The translations under genes and the position numbers were made by a program. The notes under the pieces were generated by a model, which saw nothing but the letters and a program-made list of their open reading frames with translations, ran no database searches and was not told where the DNA came from. 64,000 nucleotides of DNA from the NCBI GenBank assembly GCA_046347195.1, contig JAXMGQ010000013.1:31599-95598 (forward strand). The letters run 5' to 3'. Below, one piece after another: positions 43,173 to 53,279 of the stretch. The stretch is from TMP-86 sp046347195. GTDB lineage: Bacteria; Pseudomonadota; Gammaproteobacteria; Steroidobacterales; Steroidobacteraceae. Within the stretch, counting starts at the first letter, position 1; each line of letters starts with the position of its first letter.

Positions 43173-44057
43173 CTGGCGGAAAATACGGAGGCCATTGACC
43201 GCGCCGCCGATGGTGACCGGCTGGTCGTGGGGCCCGGATCGTACGGTGATCAGGAGACGGGTTCTTCTCCCTATGCCGTGGTCGTGGACAAGCAGGTGAC
43301 GATCCTGTCGCGCGAAGGCGCCGAATCGACCGTCATCAACGTGCGCGACACGGGCCGCTGGCCGGTGAAGATCTTCGCCTCGCATGTCGTCTTCGGGCTT
43401 CCAGGACACGGATTCACGCTGGTGGCCAATTTGAATCTGCCGTTCAGCGGCATCTCGGTGCAAGAGGGTGCGGCCGATGTGACCATTGCCGGCAACGTCG
43501 TGTCGGGGTTCACCCGCGGCATCGATGTGGCGGGCGATCACGGCTTGATCATCGAGAACACCGTCACGGGCAATGATGAAGGCTTCAACAGCCACGGGCT
43601 TCGAAATACCGTCACCGGCAATCTCGCCAACGGCAATTTCGGTGTCGGGGGCATGGTCATCGGCGGCAGTGGCCAGCTGCTGACGGGAAATGTATGCAAC
43701 GGCAATACGTTCACGGGAATTCGCGTCGCCAGCGGCGCCGGTCATCGCATCGAGGACAATGTAGCCGTAGGCAATGGCAATGAGGCCGTATCGCTGGATG
43801 CGGGCGGCCGCGCCACCGTGACCGGCAACGATCTATTCGGCACCGGCAGCCATTGCGGCCTGCGCAATACCGGCAACCTGGGCATCCGCGCCACCGGCAA
43901 CTACTGGGGATCGGCTGCCGGCCCTGGCGTCGCGCCAGGAGACGGTCTTTGCAGCGCCGCGGGAGCGACTACGGACATCAGCGGCTGGCGCAGGAAGCCG
44001 GTCGGGAATCCCCTTGACCGCGACCGGCGCCGCGGCCATTCGGACTCGGAGTGCTGA
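43173..44057 (+). pseudogene. Right-handed beta-helix (NosD-like) protein, 5' truncated
   Basis: The frame begins directly after the stop of the preceding gene (AENTEAIDRAADGDRLVVGP) with no ATG or signal peptide; the first usable start is GTG 43227. A beta-helix repeat series follows: ISVQEGAADVTIAGNVVSGF, HGLIIENTVTGNDEGF, NSHGLRNTVTGNLANGNFG and IEDNVAVGNGNEAVSL, ending GNYWGSAAGPG. Such proteins are normally exported. The N-terminal 40-60 residues are missing, so it is probably a remnant. Confidence 0.6.
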
Positions 44058-44088
44058 GCGGCGTCATCGAAAGCCCTTTGTCAGGATT

Positions 44089-44529
44089 TCAGCGCTTGCC
44101 CGGCGGGATGTGCGCAGCCGGATCGACAGGGCCTCGATGTCGGCGTGGCTGTGCGACAGGTGCGCGTACTGCCATTCGTGGCGCCGCTGCCGCCGGTGGC
44201 AGCGGCGAAGCCGGTTCAGTCGCCCTGCTGAAGTTGCCGCCCGGCACGCGGTGATACCTGCGGTTGTCCCGCAGGTGGTAGAGATCACCGGAAAGCACGA
44301 CCGTGCCGGCCTTGGTGGCGACTTCATCGCCGACCCCACTGTTCCACAGCAGCGTGCCCATGGGGTGGCGGATCACGAAGCAGACCGAGATCCTTTCGTG
44401 GGTCTGGCCATCGTATTCGCCGGTATCGGAGAAGATCCCCTTGTTGTTGACATGCATGTCACCGCAGTTGAGCACGTAGAGGCGCGGGTGATCGACCGGC
44501 TCGGCGGCCGCAGCCGCGGTCGCGCACAT
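44089..44529 (-). pseudogene. Fragment of lactonase-like metallo-beta-lactamase-fold protein
   Basis: The stretch AEPVDHPRLYVLNCGDMHVN, IFSDTGEYDGQTHERISVCF and VIRHPMGTLLWNSGVGDEVA matches the N-terminal part of N-acyl-homoserine-lactonase-like hydrolases. The zinc-binding HxHxDH part is absent; after DLYHLRDNRRYHRVPGG the frame turns to Pro/Ala-rich nonsense. It lacks a proper start: a leader-like CATAAAAAEP is left. Clearly non-functional. Confidence 0.5.
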
Positions 44530-44746
44530 AGCGGCTCTTCTGCGTCACCGACTGCACATCATCGTAAGTCACGAAGATGCGCGTTTCGGCGATGCGATCC
44601 GGGCCACCACCCTGGATCACGGCCTGCTTGGGCCCGAAGGCCTCGTAGCCGATGTGATTGGTGAGGATGCGCGCCGGTTCTGCGGCATGGACAGTGGAGA
44701 GGCTGGCCACGGATGCCAGCAGCAGGCCAATGGAACGAAGCCGCAT
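44459..44746 (-). pseudogene. N-terminal fragment of a GH9-type (cellulase Ig-like) exported protein
   Basis: ATG 44746 (MRLRSIGLLLASVASLSTVH) with GAGAGGA upstream begins a good signal peptide, followed by EPARILTNHIGYEAFGPKQA, typical of the Ig-like N-domain of family-9 glycoside hydrolases. After IAETRIFVTYDDVQ the sequence runs into the lactonase-like fragment in another frame. It is a 5' relic joined to a second relic. Confidence 0.4.
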
Positions 44747-44820
44747 GAGAGTCCTCTCGAACAATCCAGATGTCCAGCCATGATAAACGAGGGAACGCGG
44801 TGAGCTTCCCGCTCATCGCA

Positions 44821-46422
44821 TCATTGCAGAAGCCCGTAGACCACGACTTTCTTCGACTGGGTGGCGACGTAGACCCGGCCGTTCGCCACCAGCGGCGGCA
44901 CGAATTTCGCGAAATTGCCGACCGAATCGCGGGAGGGGTTCATGTTCGAGTTCCACAACTGCCTGCCGATGTTCGATGCGTCGAACGCGTACATGATGCC
45001 TGGCACCGGCGGATGATCCTCTGCGTCACCGCTGGTGACCGCCGTCGCCCACAAGATGCCCGAGCCCGCCTTGCTGCCGTTGGCCGACAACGTGAGGATC
45101 CCGCCTGGCCAGGGTTGAGGACTCACCGGGCCGAGCGCGACTGCGCGGGTGCCGATCTTCGTGCCATTGAACGCCCACGCACCCGGCACATCGTCCGAAC
45201 CCCAGACGTACATCAACGAGCCGCCGGCACTCGCCGGACGCAGCCAGAATACCGGCCCACCCCGCAGTTCCCCCGAGGTCACCTGCTGCTTCTGAACCAC
45301 TTGCGTGTCGTTGGCGTTGTACTTGCCGAGATTGTTCGCATTGAGGATGTAGAGGATGCCGTTCTTGCCGCCGCCGGCGACCAGCGCAAGGTTGCCGGGA
45401 CCCGGGATCCCCGTGGGACCGGAGCTCGACAGGTCGAGATCGGCGGAATCGAGCGCTTTCCAATTCCCTGGAGTGAACCAGTCGATGGGCTTCAGCGCCT
45501 GCGAGGGATCCAGCTTCAGGAGGGTTTCGCTGAAATCGTTGACGCCGTTGTAGCCATTGCTGTAGCCGTTGCCGGTGAACAGGTACACGCGGCCCGATCC
45601 ATCGACGATGGGCGGGCGTCCCGACTGCCAGACGCCACCACCTTTCTGGTCGGCCGGCACCGTCGCGAAAGCCCCGACCTGGGTCAGCTTCGTCTTGTCG
45701 TAGGCCATCACCCAGCCCGAATATCCGCCGGCGTACTCGAGTTCCAGCGCGCCAAAGCCGATGATCACGCGCCCGCCGGCGAGGACCAGCGATGGGCGCT
45801 GCCACATGTAGCGGGCATCGAAGGTGGCTCCACCATACTTTGCGGAGATCACGACGCCGGGTCCAAGAGGCTCCCTTTTATTGGTGATATCGATCGCGTG
45901 CAGCCGATAGACCATGCTGCCGTGCTCGAGCGTCGCCGCCACCACATACATCAGGTTCGTTGCAGGATCGATCACCGGTGTGCTCAGGATCCCCAGGTTC
46001 CCGACGATGTTCCGGTTCCCCGAGATGGCGAACTGGGCCATCGGCACCGCGGTAGTGTTGTACCTCAGCGAAAAACTGAGCGTCCAGAGCGGCTTGCCCA
46101 CCACCGCGGCAGGATACGCGTAGATGGTGTCGTTCATGGTCGCGATGAACACCACATCCTGGGTCTTGCCGTTGATGGTCAGGCCAGACACGAACAACGG
46201 TTGCGCGAAGACGTTGTCGTCGACCGTCATGTCGAACTGGCGTCCAAATGTCGAGGTCTTGACGTTCGAGGTGTTCAGGATCGTTTCCTGGAGGTTCGAC
46301 CCCGAAACCAGGTTGTCGTAGCCCCTTTGCAGGACGCTCACCGCCTGGGAGGCAGGCGCGATGACAGCGAGACACAGACCGAGAAGGAGCGATGCCCGAT
46401 TGACACGGGTGAGAGTGCTCAC
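44821..46422 (-). CDS. PQQ-type beta-propeller exported protein
   Basis: A 533-residue protein from GTG 46422 (VSTLTRVNRASLLLGLCLAV) with ribosome site AAGGGGA. The signal peptide is cleaved near SQAVS. Repeated blades with W/Y-rich ends follow: VDDNVFAQPLFVSGLTINGK, DVVFIATMNDTIYAYPAA, GILSTPVIDPATNLMYVVAA, GSGRVYLFTGNGYSNGYNGV and PPLVANGRVYVATQSKKVVV. This is the PQQ-like/WD40 quinoprotein fold without the dehydrogenase active-site residues that I can identify. Likely periplasmic or outer surface. Confidence 0.8.
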   Translation of the reverse strand: MSTLTRVNRASLLLGLCLAVIAPASQAVSVLQRGYDNLVSGSNLQETILNTSNVKTSTFGRQFDMTVDDNVFAQPLFVSGLTINGKTQDVVFIATMNDTIYAYPAAVVGKPLWTLSFSLRYNTTAVPMAQFAISGNRNIVGNLGILSTPVIDPATNLMYVVAATLEHGSMVYRLHAIDITNKREPLGPGVVISAKYGGATFDARYMWQRPSLVLAGGRVIIGFGALELEYAGGYSGWVMAYDKTKLTQVGAFATVPADQKGGGVWQSGRPPIVDGSGRVYLFTGNGYSNGYNGVNDFSETLLKLDPSQALKPIDWFTPGNWKALDSADLDLSSSGPTGIPGPGNLALVAGGGKNGILYILNANNLGKYNANDTQVVQKQQVTSGELRGGPVFWLRPASAGGSLMYVWGSDDVPGAWAFNGTKIGTRAVALGPVSPQPWPGGILTLSANGSKAGSGILWATAVTSGDAEDHPPVPGIMYAFDASNIGRQLWNSNMNPSRDSVGNFAKFVPPLVANGRVYVATQSKKVVVYGLLQ

Positions 46423-46540
46423 GGCGGTCCCCTTATACTGGCGCAAGTGTTTTAATCGATTCCAGCCACATGTCCCAGCCAGCATTTTCGCATATTGCGG
46501 CCCATGCAGTGACCGGATCCACAGACGGACAACCCTCTCG

Positions 46541-47308
46541 ATGTGCCTGATGCTGCTCGCGTTGGATGTCGTCCCGGACCGGCCGTGGCTGCTGCTCGGC
46601 AACCGCGACGAGTTTCATTCGCGGCCCAGCGCACCGGCGCAGGAATGGAGCGATGCCGCGGGAGTGTTCGGCGGCCGCGACCTCCAAGCCGGCGGCTCCT
46701 GGCTCGCGGTACAACGCTCGGGACGTTACGCCGCCGTGACCAATGTGCGCCAGGGTGGACCGGCAACGGCGCCGCACTCACGCGGAATTCTGGTCCGCGA
46801 CTTCGTCGCCGGCAATGCGGGTGTCACCCCTTACGCGAATGCAGTTGCGAGCGCGCGCAGCGGGTACGGGCCGTTCAATCTCCTGGTCGGCGACGCCTCC
46901 AGTGCCTGCTTCGTCAGCAGCATCGACGGGGCGGTGAGACCGCTCAGACCTGGCGTCCACGCCTTCAGCAACGGGTCGCTCGACGACCAGTGGCCGAAAA
47001 TGCGGCGGCTTCACGATAACTTCTTCATTTTGCTGCAGAATGGCGGCGTGGAAGACACGGCATTGCTCGATCTGCTCGGTGATGCCGCACTTCCCGCCCA
47101 TGGCGATCTGCCCGATACGGGCATCGACGCAGACCTGGAACACCGGCTCGCTTCGATTTTCGTCGCGCCGATTCGGATCCGCGGAGAAGCCTACGGCACG
47201 CGCGCCAGCACACTGGCCTACTCGCGCGGCGGCCGCGGCATGATCCTGCACGAGCGCCGCTTCGGCGCCGACGGACATGTGCTCGCGGAATCGCGGATCG
47301 GATTCTGA
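46541..47308 (+). CDS. NRDE-family (TANGO2-like) protein
   Basis: A 255-residue protein from ATG 46541 (MCLMLLALDVVPDRPWLLLG). The Cys2 start and the family name motif GNRDEFHSRPS are exact, followed by GGRDLQAGGSWLAVQRSGRY and AAVTNVR; later FNLLVGDASSACFVSS, HAFSNGSLDDQWPKMRR. Family members (PF05742) resemble Ntn-hydrolases with Cys2 as nucleophile; they have been linked to haem or lipid trafficking in eukaryotes. Transcribed divergently from the propeller gene. Confidence 0.92.
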   Translation: MCLMLLALDVVPDRPWLLLGNRDEFHSRPSAPAQEWSDAAGVFGGRDLQAGGSWLAVQRSGRYAAVTNVRQGGPATAPHSRGILVRDFVAGNAGVTPYANAVASARSGYGPFNLLVGDASSACFVSSIDGAVRPLRPGVHAFSNGSLDDQWPKMRRLHDNFFILLQNGGVEDTALLDLLGDAALPAHGDLPDTGIDADLEHRLASIFVAPIRIRGEAYGTRASTLAYSRGGRGMILHERRFGADGHVLAESRIGF

Positions 47309-47451
47309 GCTTCGAGACTGTTGCGGATCAGGGGTGCCAGGAAGGCATCACGGTCCCGGGCGAACTTCATCCGCTTCGCCATGCGTTCGAACATGACCCC
47401 GGATTGCGGGAAAAGGCAGGCGATGGGCGGCATCGCCTGCCTTGAGCAGTG

Positions 47452-48431
47452 TCATTCCGCGGGACGGAAATCCTGCTCGGAGCGCAGCAGCTGCCGCGTC
47501 TCCGGCCGTTCGAGCTGTTCGGACGAGAACTGAGCCCGGCGGCGCCAGTAGTATTCATAACCACGCCGACCGTCCATTCCACCTGGCCCTCCTTGATGTA
47601 GAAAACCTCCGCGTGCCACTGATGCGAGTGCGGCGGCGCGGACATGCCGGGCATCCATGTTTCGTCCAGCAGCGAATAACGGCCGTCGGTGTCCTCCTCC
47701 GTGAGCTTCACCGTGCTGATCTCGTTCTTCGGCGTGAAGGTCTCGCCCTGATCGTGCATCACGAAGCGCTGCTTGATCGGGTACGGCGCCTTGCGGACAG
47801 GACGGATGCCGCGCGGGCCTTGCGTGCCCGGCGCGGGCGGCGGCGGCGGATTGGCGATCTGCGCTGCCTTCACGGCATCGGTCGGGTTGTAGTCGTGGCG
47901 CGAGCGCAGCAGTTCCAGAATCTCGGGCGTCGCACGCTGTTCTGCGGTGTACTTCTGTTCGTCTTCGAGGTGGATCTCATGTCCGCCGGGCTGGAAGATC
48001 ATCAGCGTGCGCACGTTCTCGTCGCCGATCACCTTCGTCGAATGCACAGTGTCGGGCGGGATGTAGACCAGGTCACCTGCACCCATCTGGTGGGATTCAC
48101 CATTGACCGTCCACTCGACACGCCCGGAAAGGACATAGAAGATTTCGGCATGCGAATGGTGGAAATGCGGGCCGACCTTGAAGCCCGGGAACCAGGCCTC
48201 ATCGATGTAGGTGAACCGGCCTTCGGTCATGGGCGCCGTCAGTTTGAGCTCGGTATCCAGCAGGTCGCGCTTGTACATCTTGCCCGCGCCCTGCTTGACG
48301 AAATGATGCCGCGAAGGCTGCGCGGTTGCCGTTTGTGTTGCGGCCGCCTGCGGCGCGGACGTCGCCGGCGCTTTCACCGTCGAACAGCCCGCGAGCGCCA
48401 GCCCCAGGATCAGTGCAGTCGTGTACTTCAT
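47452..48431 (-). pseudogene. Double-cupin lipoprotein with internal deletion
   Basis: ATG 48431 (MKYTTALILGLALAGCSTVK) starts a lipoprotein (lipobox LAGC). Cupin 1 is complete: GPHFHHSHAEIFYVLSGRVE, GAGDLVYIPPDTVHST with metal-binding His/Glu. After a Pro-rich linker, cupin 2 starts (APPHSHQWHAEVFYIKEGQV) but breaks off at EWTVG near 47565. A different frame then gives the natural tail EQLERPETRQLLRSEQDFRP-AE-stop (47452). About 60 residues of the second barrel are gone, so this is a real deletion rather than a simple read error. The original frame would otherwise run to 47367. Confidence 0.7.
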
Positions 48432-48533
48432 CGCCCCTGTCGATTCCATGTGCCCCCCGTTTGCCGGAGTGTTGATGTGGGCGGGATGTTATCGCACCCC
48501 TGCCAAATATGGCTCTGTTGAATTTCGAGTGGG

Positions 48534-49082
48534 TTACGCGACGTAGGGATTGAGCTTGGAGAAGTCGAGCTTGCCAGCGACAAGGAAGATCACCATGCGG
48601 ATGGTGCGGAAGGTCCCATACCCGCGCGCCTTGCGTTTGGCGGCCTGGAACAGGCCGTTGATGGCTTCCAAGAAGCCGTTCGTTTGCCGTGTTTCGACCC
48701 AGGCGAGGACCCCCTCGAAGTGCTTGCGGATCATGACGGCCACTGCCTTCATCGGCTCGACCTTCGAGCGCATCACGTTCGTACACCACTGCTTGAGCAG
48801 CGCGCGCACGATGTTGGGCTGCTTGCGGCTCATGATCTCGCGCAGCTGCTCGCGGTACTGCCAGGCACGGGCGGTGCGGCTGCTGGTCATGTTCGCCAGC
48901 AGGGCATCGAACCGGCGCGCTGCGGCCGCCCCAACCGACTGCGGTCCTTCAGCAGCGTCCAACGCAACCCCTTGAGGCTCGGGTCGAGCTTCTGCTCGGC
49001 GCGGCGCATGGCGTCGATCGCGGCCGAGGCGTGAGCGATCACGTGGAACTTGTCGAAGGTGATCTGTGCGTTGGGAAGTTTG
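48534..49082 (-). pseudogene. ISL3 transposase of copy C, 3' part
   Basis: C-terminal half on the minus strand: REQLREIMSRKQPNIVRALL, KQWCTNVMRSKVEPMKAVAV, ETRQTNGFLEAINGLFQAAK, KRKARGYGTFRTIRMVIFLV and KLDFSKLNPYVA-stop at 48534. It is cut at 49082 by copy D; the 5' half is at 50501-51198. This half is nearly uninterrupted. Confidence 0.85.
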
Positions 49083-50500
49083 GCTCCTATTGAAATCTGA
49101 GTGGGTAACCGGAGCTTTCTTCGGGGTAGATCTTGATCTTTGCTCTTCGATCTTTCATCGGCAAAGGCGAAGCGCGGTCTGGCGCCGCAGGCAGCGAAGT
49201 CCGTGGCTGGTTGGGGCGCAGGCTCCTGAAGATCGAAGTGGAAGGGTCGAGATGTCACCGAGAAGATATTCGAGTCTGCCCTGGGCATCAGCTCCCCTGG
49301 TTCATCGCCGGGAGCTCGAGCCGAGCCAGAAGAAGCTGAACATTTGCGTGGATTTCGAGGTTGGCAGCCGCTTTGGGGTCGGCTGGCGCGGACGGGCAGC
49401 ACGGTGCACGACACCGTGACCAAGACCTACCGCACCTGAACTTCTTCCAGCACGAATGCGAGCTTTCGGTGCGGGTACCGCGGTGAAGCTGCCCGACGGG
49501 AAGGTTGTTCAGGTGAGCCCGCCGTGGGCGGCAAGCTGTCGGGCTTCTCGCTGCTCTTTGAGGCCTTCGTGCTGCTGTTGAGCCGGGAGATGTCCTTCAC
49601 GGGTGTCGCGCGCATCACCGGGAGTCGGTTCATCGGATCATGGCCGTGTGCCATCGCTACGTCGATGCCGGTTGGTGCGGCCGATCTCCGTGAGGTGCGG
49701 CGCCTGGCGATCGATGAGACCTCGCGCGCCAAGGGACAGAGCACGTGACGCTCTTTGCCGATGCCGACCCGGACCCCGAGCGGCGCCGAGTGCTGTTCGT
49801 GGCCGAGGGCCGCGAAGCCGAGACCGTGCAGGCCTTCGCCGCGAACCTGCGCCCATGCCGGCAAGCCCACCCAGATTGCCGCCATCAGCATCGACATGTC
49901 CCCGGCGTTCATCAAAGGCGTCGGGCAAACTTTCCCAACGCACAGATCACCTTCGACAAGTTCCACGTGATCGCTCACGCCTCGGCCGCGATCGACGCCA
50001 TGCGCCGCGCCGAGCAGAAGCTCGACCCGAGCCTCAAGGGGTTGCGTTGGACGCTGCTGAAGGACCGCAGTCGGTTGGGGCGGCCGCAGCGCGCCGTACC
50101 GATGCCCTGCTGGCGAACATGACCAGCAGCCGCACCGCCCGTGCCTGGCAATACCGCGAGCAGCTGCGCGAGATCATGAGCCGCAAGCAGCCCAACATCG
50201 TGCGCGCGCTGCTCAAGCAGTGGTGTACACGAACGTGATGCGCTCGAAGGTCGAGCCGATGAAGGCAGTGGCCGTCATGATCCGCAAGCACTTCGAGGGG
50301 GTCCTCGCCTGGGTCGAAACACGGCAAACGAACGGCTTCTTGGAAGCCATCAACGTCCTGTTCCAGGCCGCCAAACGCAAGGCGCGCGGGTATGGGACCT
50401 TCCGCACCATCCGCATGGTGATCTTCCTTGTCGCTGGCAAGCTCGACTTCTCCAAGCTCAATCCCTACGTCGCGTAACCCACTCGAAATTCAACAGAGCC
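49083..50500 (+). mobile_element. ISL3-type element, copy D (inner, nested in copy C)
   Basis: A 1418-bp copy in opposite orientation to its host element. Ends: GCTCCTATTGAAATCTGAG (49083) and AACAGAGCC (50500). The 7-base repeat AAGTTTG at 49076-49082 and 50502-50508 is its target duplication. It is the most complete copy by length, but its transposase is also frameshifted. Confidence 0.9.
49252..50477 (+). pseudogene. ISL3 transposase of copy D, frameshifted
   Basis: Start expected at ATG 49252, where one G is missing (the other copies read MVTEKIF). Pieces: AISIDMSPAFIKGVGQTF-type frame, FPNAQITFDKFHVIAHASAA, IDAMRRAEQKLDPSLKGLRW and the C-terminal VMIRKHFEGVLAWVETRQTN to NPYVA-stop at 50475-50477. 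Several single-base indels split the frame. Confidence 0.82.
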
Positions 50501-51198
50501 AAAGTTTGCCTCGACGCCTTTGATGAACGCCGGGGACATGTCGATGCTGATGGCGGCAATCTGGGTGGGCTTGCCAGCATGGGCGCGCAGGTTCGCGGCG
50601 AAGGCCTGCACGGTCTCGGCTTCGCGGCCCTCGGCCACGAACAGCACTCGGCGCCGCTCGGGGTCCGGGTCGGCATCGGCAAAGAGCGTCACGTAGTCGT
50701 GTCCCTTGGCGCGCGAGGTCTCATCGATCGCCAGGCGCCGCACCTCACGGAGATCGGCCGCACCAACCGCCGCATCGACGTAGCGATGGCACACGGCCAT
50801 GATCCGATGAACCGACTCCCGGTGATGCGCGCGACACCCGTGAAGGACATCTCCCGGCTCAACAGCAGCACGAAGGCCTCAAAGAGCAGCGAGAAGCCCG
50901 ACAGCTTGCCCGCCCACGGCGGGCTCACCTGAACAACCTTCCCGTCGGGCAGCTTCACTCGCGGTACCCGCACCGAAAGCTCGCATTCGTGCTGGAAGAA
51001 GTTCAGGTGCCGGTAGGTCTTGGTCACGGTGTCGTGCACCGGGTGCTGCCCGTCCGCGCCAGCGACCCCAAAGCGGCTGCCAACCTCGAAATCCACGCAA
51101 ATGTTCAGCTTCTTCTGGCTCGGCTCGAAGCTCATCCCGGCGATGAACCAGGGGGAGCTGATGCCCAGGGCAGACTCGAATATCTTCTCGGTGACCAT
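50501..51198 (-). pseudogene. ISL3 transposase of copy C, 5' part
   Basis: From ATG 51198 (MVTEKIFESALGISSPWFIA): PSQKKLNICVDFEVGSRFGV, then, after indels, VTKTYRHLNFFQHECELSVR, LSGFSLLFEAFVLLLSREMS, RRLAIDETSRAKGHDYVTLF (catalytic Asp) and AAISIDMSPAFIKGVEANF, where copy D interrupts. Frame changes near 51085 and 50950. Confidence 0.82.
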
Positions 51199-51497
51199 CT
51201 CGACCCTTCCACTTCGATCTTCAGGAGCCTGCGCCCCAACCAGCCACGGACTTCTGCCGCCTGCGGCGCCAGACCGCGCTTCGCCTTTGCCGATGAAAGT
51301 AGATCGAAGAGCAAAGATCAAGATCTACCCCGAAGAAAGCTCCGGTTACCCACTCAGATTTCAATAGAGGCCCAAATATGTATATGCAACGCAACAGGCC
51401 GGACGTAGTATCGGCCGCAACACGTTCAGACGGCGACGACACTGAAGCCGCGGATGATGGGCCTGACGGCCCTTGATCGCTACTGAGGAATCCTGGG

Positions 51498-53279
51498 ATG
51501 AAGAACGCATGGTTTGCGGCAGCATTGGGATCGATGGTGATGGCCCTCTGCGTGTCTGCCTGCGCGCCGCGAAGTGAGAGTGAGGGTGAGGCAGGCTCTG
51601 CACCCGATCTGGCGCTCGTCAACGGCAGGATCATCACTGTGGACGGCCGCTTCTCGATCGCGGAAGCGGTTGCGGTCAGGGACGGGAGGATCCTCGCGGT
51701 GGGGAAGAGTGCGGACATCCGCAAGCTGCTCGGAACCACGACGCGGGTGATCGACCTCGAGGGCAAGACGGTACTGCCCGGCATCCATGATGCGCACGTG
51801 CACGGCTCCGAGATGGGCACGCTGGTGCCGCCGCTCGCAATCGATGTGAGTCCGCGCGCGGTGAGCTCGGTCGAGGAGATCGTCCAGCGTGTGGCCGGGC
51901 GCGTGAAGACTGCGAAGCCCGGCGAATGGATTCGCGGTGCCGGGCTCGACTTCAAGGCGATGAAGCCGATGCCGGAGGGCGCACGGTATCCGACGCGTGC
52001 GCTGCTCGATGCCGTGGCTCCGGACAATCCGGTCTATCTGGGGACCTTCGAAGCGTTTGCTGATCCGGTCGTCTGGGTGAACAGCAAAGCGCTCGAACTT
52101 GCGAAGATCACCAGAAGCACGAAGCCGGTTGGCAATTACCCTGGTGAAGAGATCGTCAAGAACGCGGCAACGGGTGAGCCGACCGGCATCATCACGGGTT
52201 TTGCGAGCACGACGCTGGTTACGCGCGTCCTGCCGGAGTGGACGCACGAGCAATGGAAGCAAGGGTTGCTGGGTGCCGTCGCCGTATTCAACGCCCAGGG
52301 CATCACCAGCGTCATGGAAGGCGCGTTGCCGGCCGACATGATTCGCCTCTACACGGAGTTGCACAATGAAGGGAGGCTGAACCTGCGTGTGACGGTGCTG
52401 CAGGAGTACAGCCCGCGGATGGTGAACGACCTGCACAAGCTCCGCGAGGGCATGGCAGCGGTCGGGACTTCGCGCGGCTTTGGCGATGAATACCTGCGCA
52501 TGGCGGGCGTGAAGTACGGCATCGACAACATCCCGAACAACAAGAGTGGCTGGTTCCATGACGATTACGTGGGCGGTGGCAATGGCCAGGTCACCTGGGC
52601 AGGCAAGGACACGGAGGAACGCGTGCACAACTACGCGGAGATGGTGGAGTACGCCCACCACCGCGGCTTTCAGGTAGGCACGCACGCCACGGGCGATCAG
52701 GCGATCGATACCGTGGTCGACGAGTACATCGCGGTGGAAAAGGCTGAGCCGCGCGGGCTGCGGCACTATATCATCCATGGCGATTTCGTTCCGGTGGCGG
52801 ATGCCGAACGCATGGCGGCCAACAACATCGGTGTTTCGGCCCAGCCGGGGCTCGGCAGGGTCATTGCGGACCTGATGTCGGCGAACGTCGGTGCGGAGCG
52901 GATGCAGCGCTTCCAGCCGCTGCGATCGCTGATCGATCGTGGCGTGCATGTCGCCGGTGGCTCGGATGCGCCGGTGATCTTCCCGGACTGGAAGGAAGGC
53001 GTGCAGTTCGCCGTGACGCGCGAGACGGCACCCACTGGAGCGGTGCTCAACGCGAGCGAGGCACTCAGCATCGAGCAGGCCATCCGCATGTACACCATCG
53101 AGGCGGCCTGGCAGGATCACGCCGAAGACGTGCGCGGCAGCATCGAACCGGGGAAGCTCGCGGACTTCTGCGTCCTCGACAAGGATATCCTCGGCATCGA
53201 CCCGCATCAGATCAAGGGAATCAGGACCCTGATGACCCTCGTCGGCGGACGGGTCGTGTACGACGCAACGAAGAACTGA
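51498..53279 (+). CDS. Amidohydrolase-family lipoprotein (YtcJ-like)
   Basis: A 593-residue metal-dependent hydrolase (Amidohydro_3). Lipoprotein signal MKNAWFAAALGSMVMALCVS with lipobox VSAC. The composite beta-domain ALVNGRIITVDGRFSIAEAV leads to the metal site LPGIHDAHVHGSEMG (HxH). Later HHRGFQVGTHATGDQAIDTV, LRHYIIHGDFVPVADAERMA and GVHVAGGSDAPVIFPDW give the remaining His and Asp metal ligands. It ends with the usual amidohydrolase C-terminus GSIEPGKLADFCVLDKDILG. Anchored in the envelope; substrate unknown. Its promoter lies just after the IS C end. Confidence 0.92.
   Translation: MKNAWFAAALGSMVMALCVSACAPRSESEGEAGSAPDLALVNGRIITVDGRFSIAEAVAVRDGRILAVGKSADIRKLLGTTTRVIDLEGKTVLPGIHDAHVHGSEMGTLVPPLAIDVSPRAVSSVEEIVQRVAGRVKTAKPGEWIRGAGLDFKAMKPMPEGARYPTRALLDAVAPDNPVYLGTFEAFADPVVWVNSKALELAKITRSTKPVGNYPGEEIVKNAATGEPTGIITGFASTTLVTRVLPEWTHEQWKQGLLGAVAVFNAQGITSVMEGALPADMIRLYTELHNEGRLNLRVTVLQEYSPRMVNDLHKLREGMAAVGTSRGFGDEYLRMAGVKYGIDNIPNNKSGWFHDDYVGGGNGQVTWAGKDTEERVHNYAEMVEYAHHRGFQVGTHATGDQAIDTVVDEYIAVEKAEPRGLRHYIIHGDFVPVADAERMAANNIGVSAQPGLGRVIADLMSANVGAERMQRFQPLRSLIDRGVHVAGGSDAPVIFPDWKEGVQFAVTRETAPTGAVLNASEALSIEQAIRMYTIEAAWQDHAEDVRGSIEPGKLADFCVLDKDILGIDPHQIKGIRTLMTLVGGRVVYDATKN

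Larger units (their letters stand above)
48511..51371 (-). mobile_element. ISL3-type element, copy C (outer, interrupted by copy D)
   Basis: The outer element reads leftward. Its right repeat starts at 48511 (GGCTCTGTTGAATTTCG) and its left repeat ends at 51371 (CAATAGAGGC). Perfect 8-bp target duplications CCAAATAT flank it (48503-48510 and 51372-51379). It is split at 49082/50501 by copy D, which carries its own duplication AAGTTTG on both sides. Confidence 0.92.
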
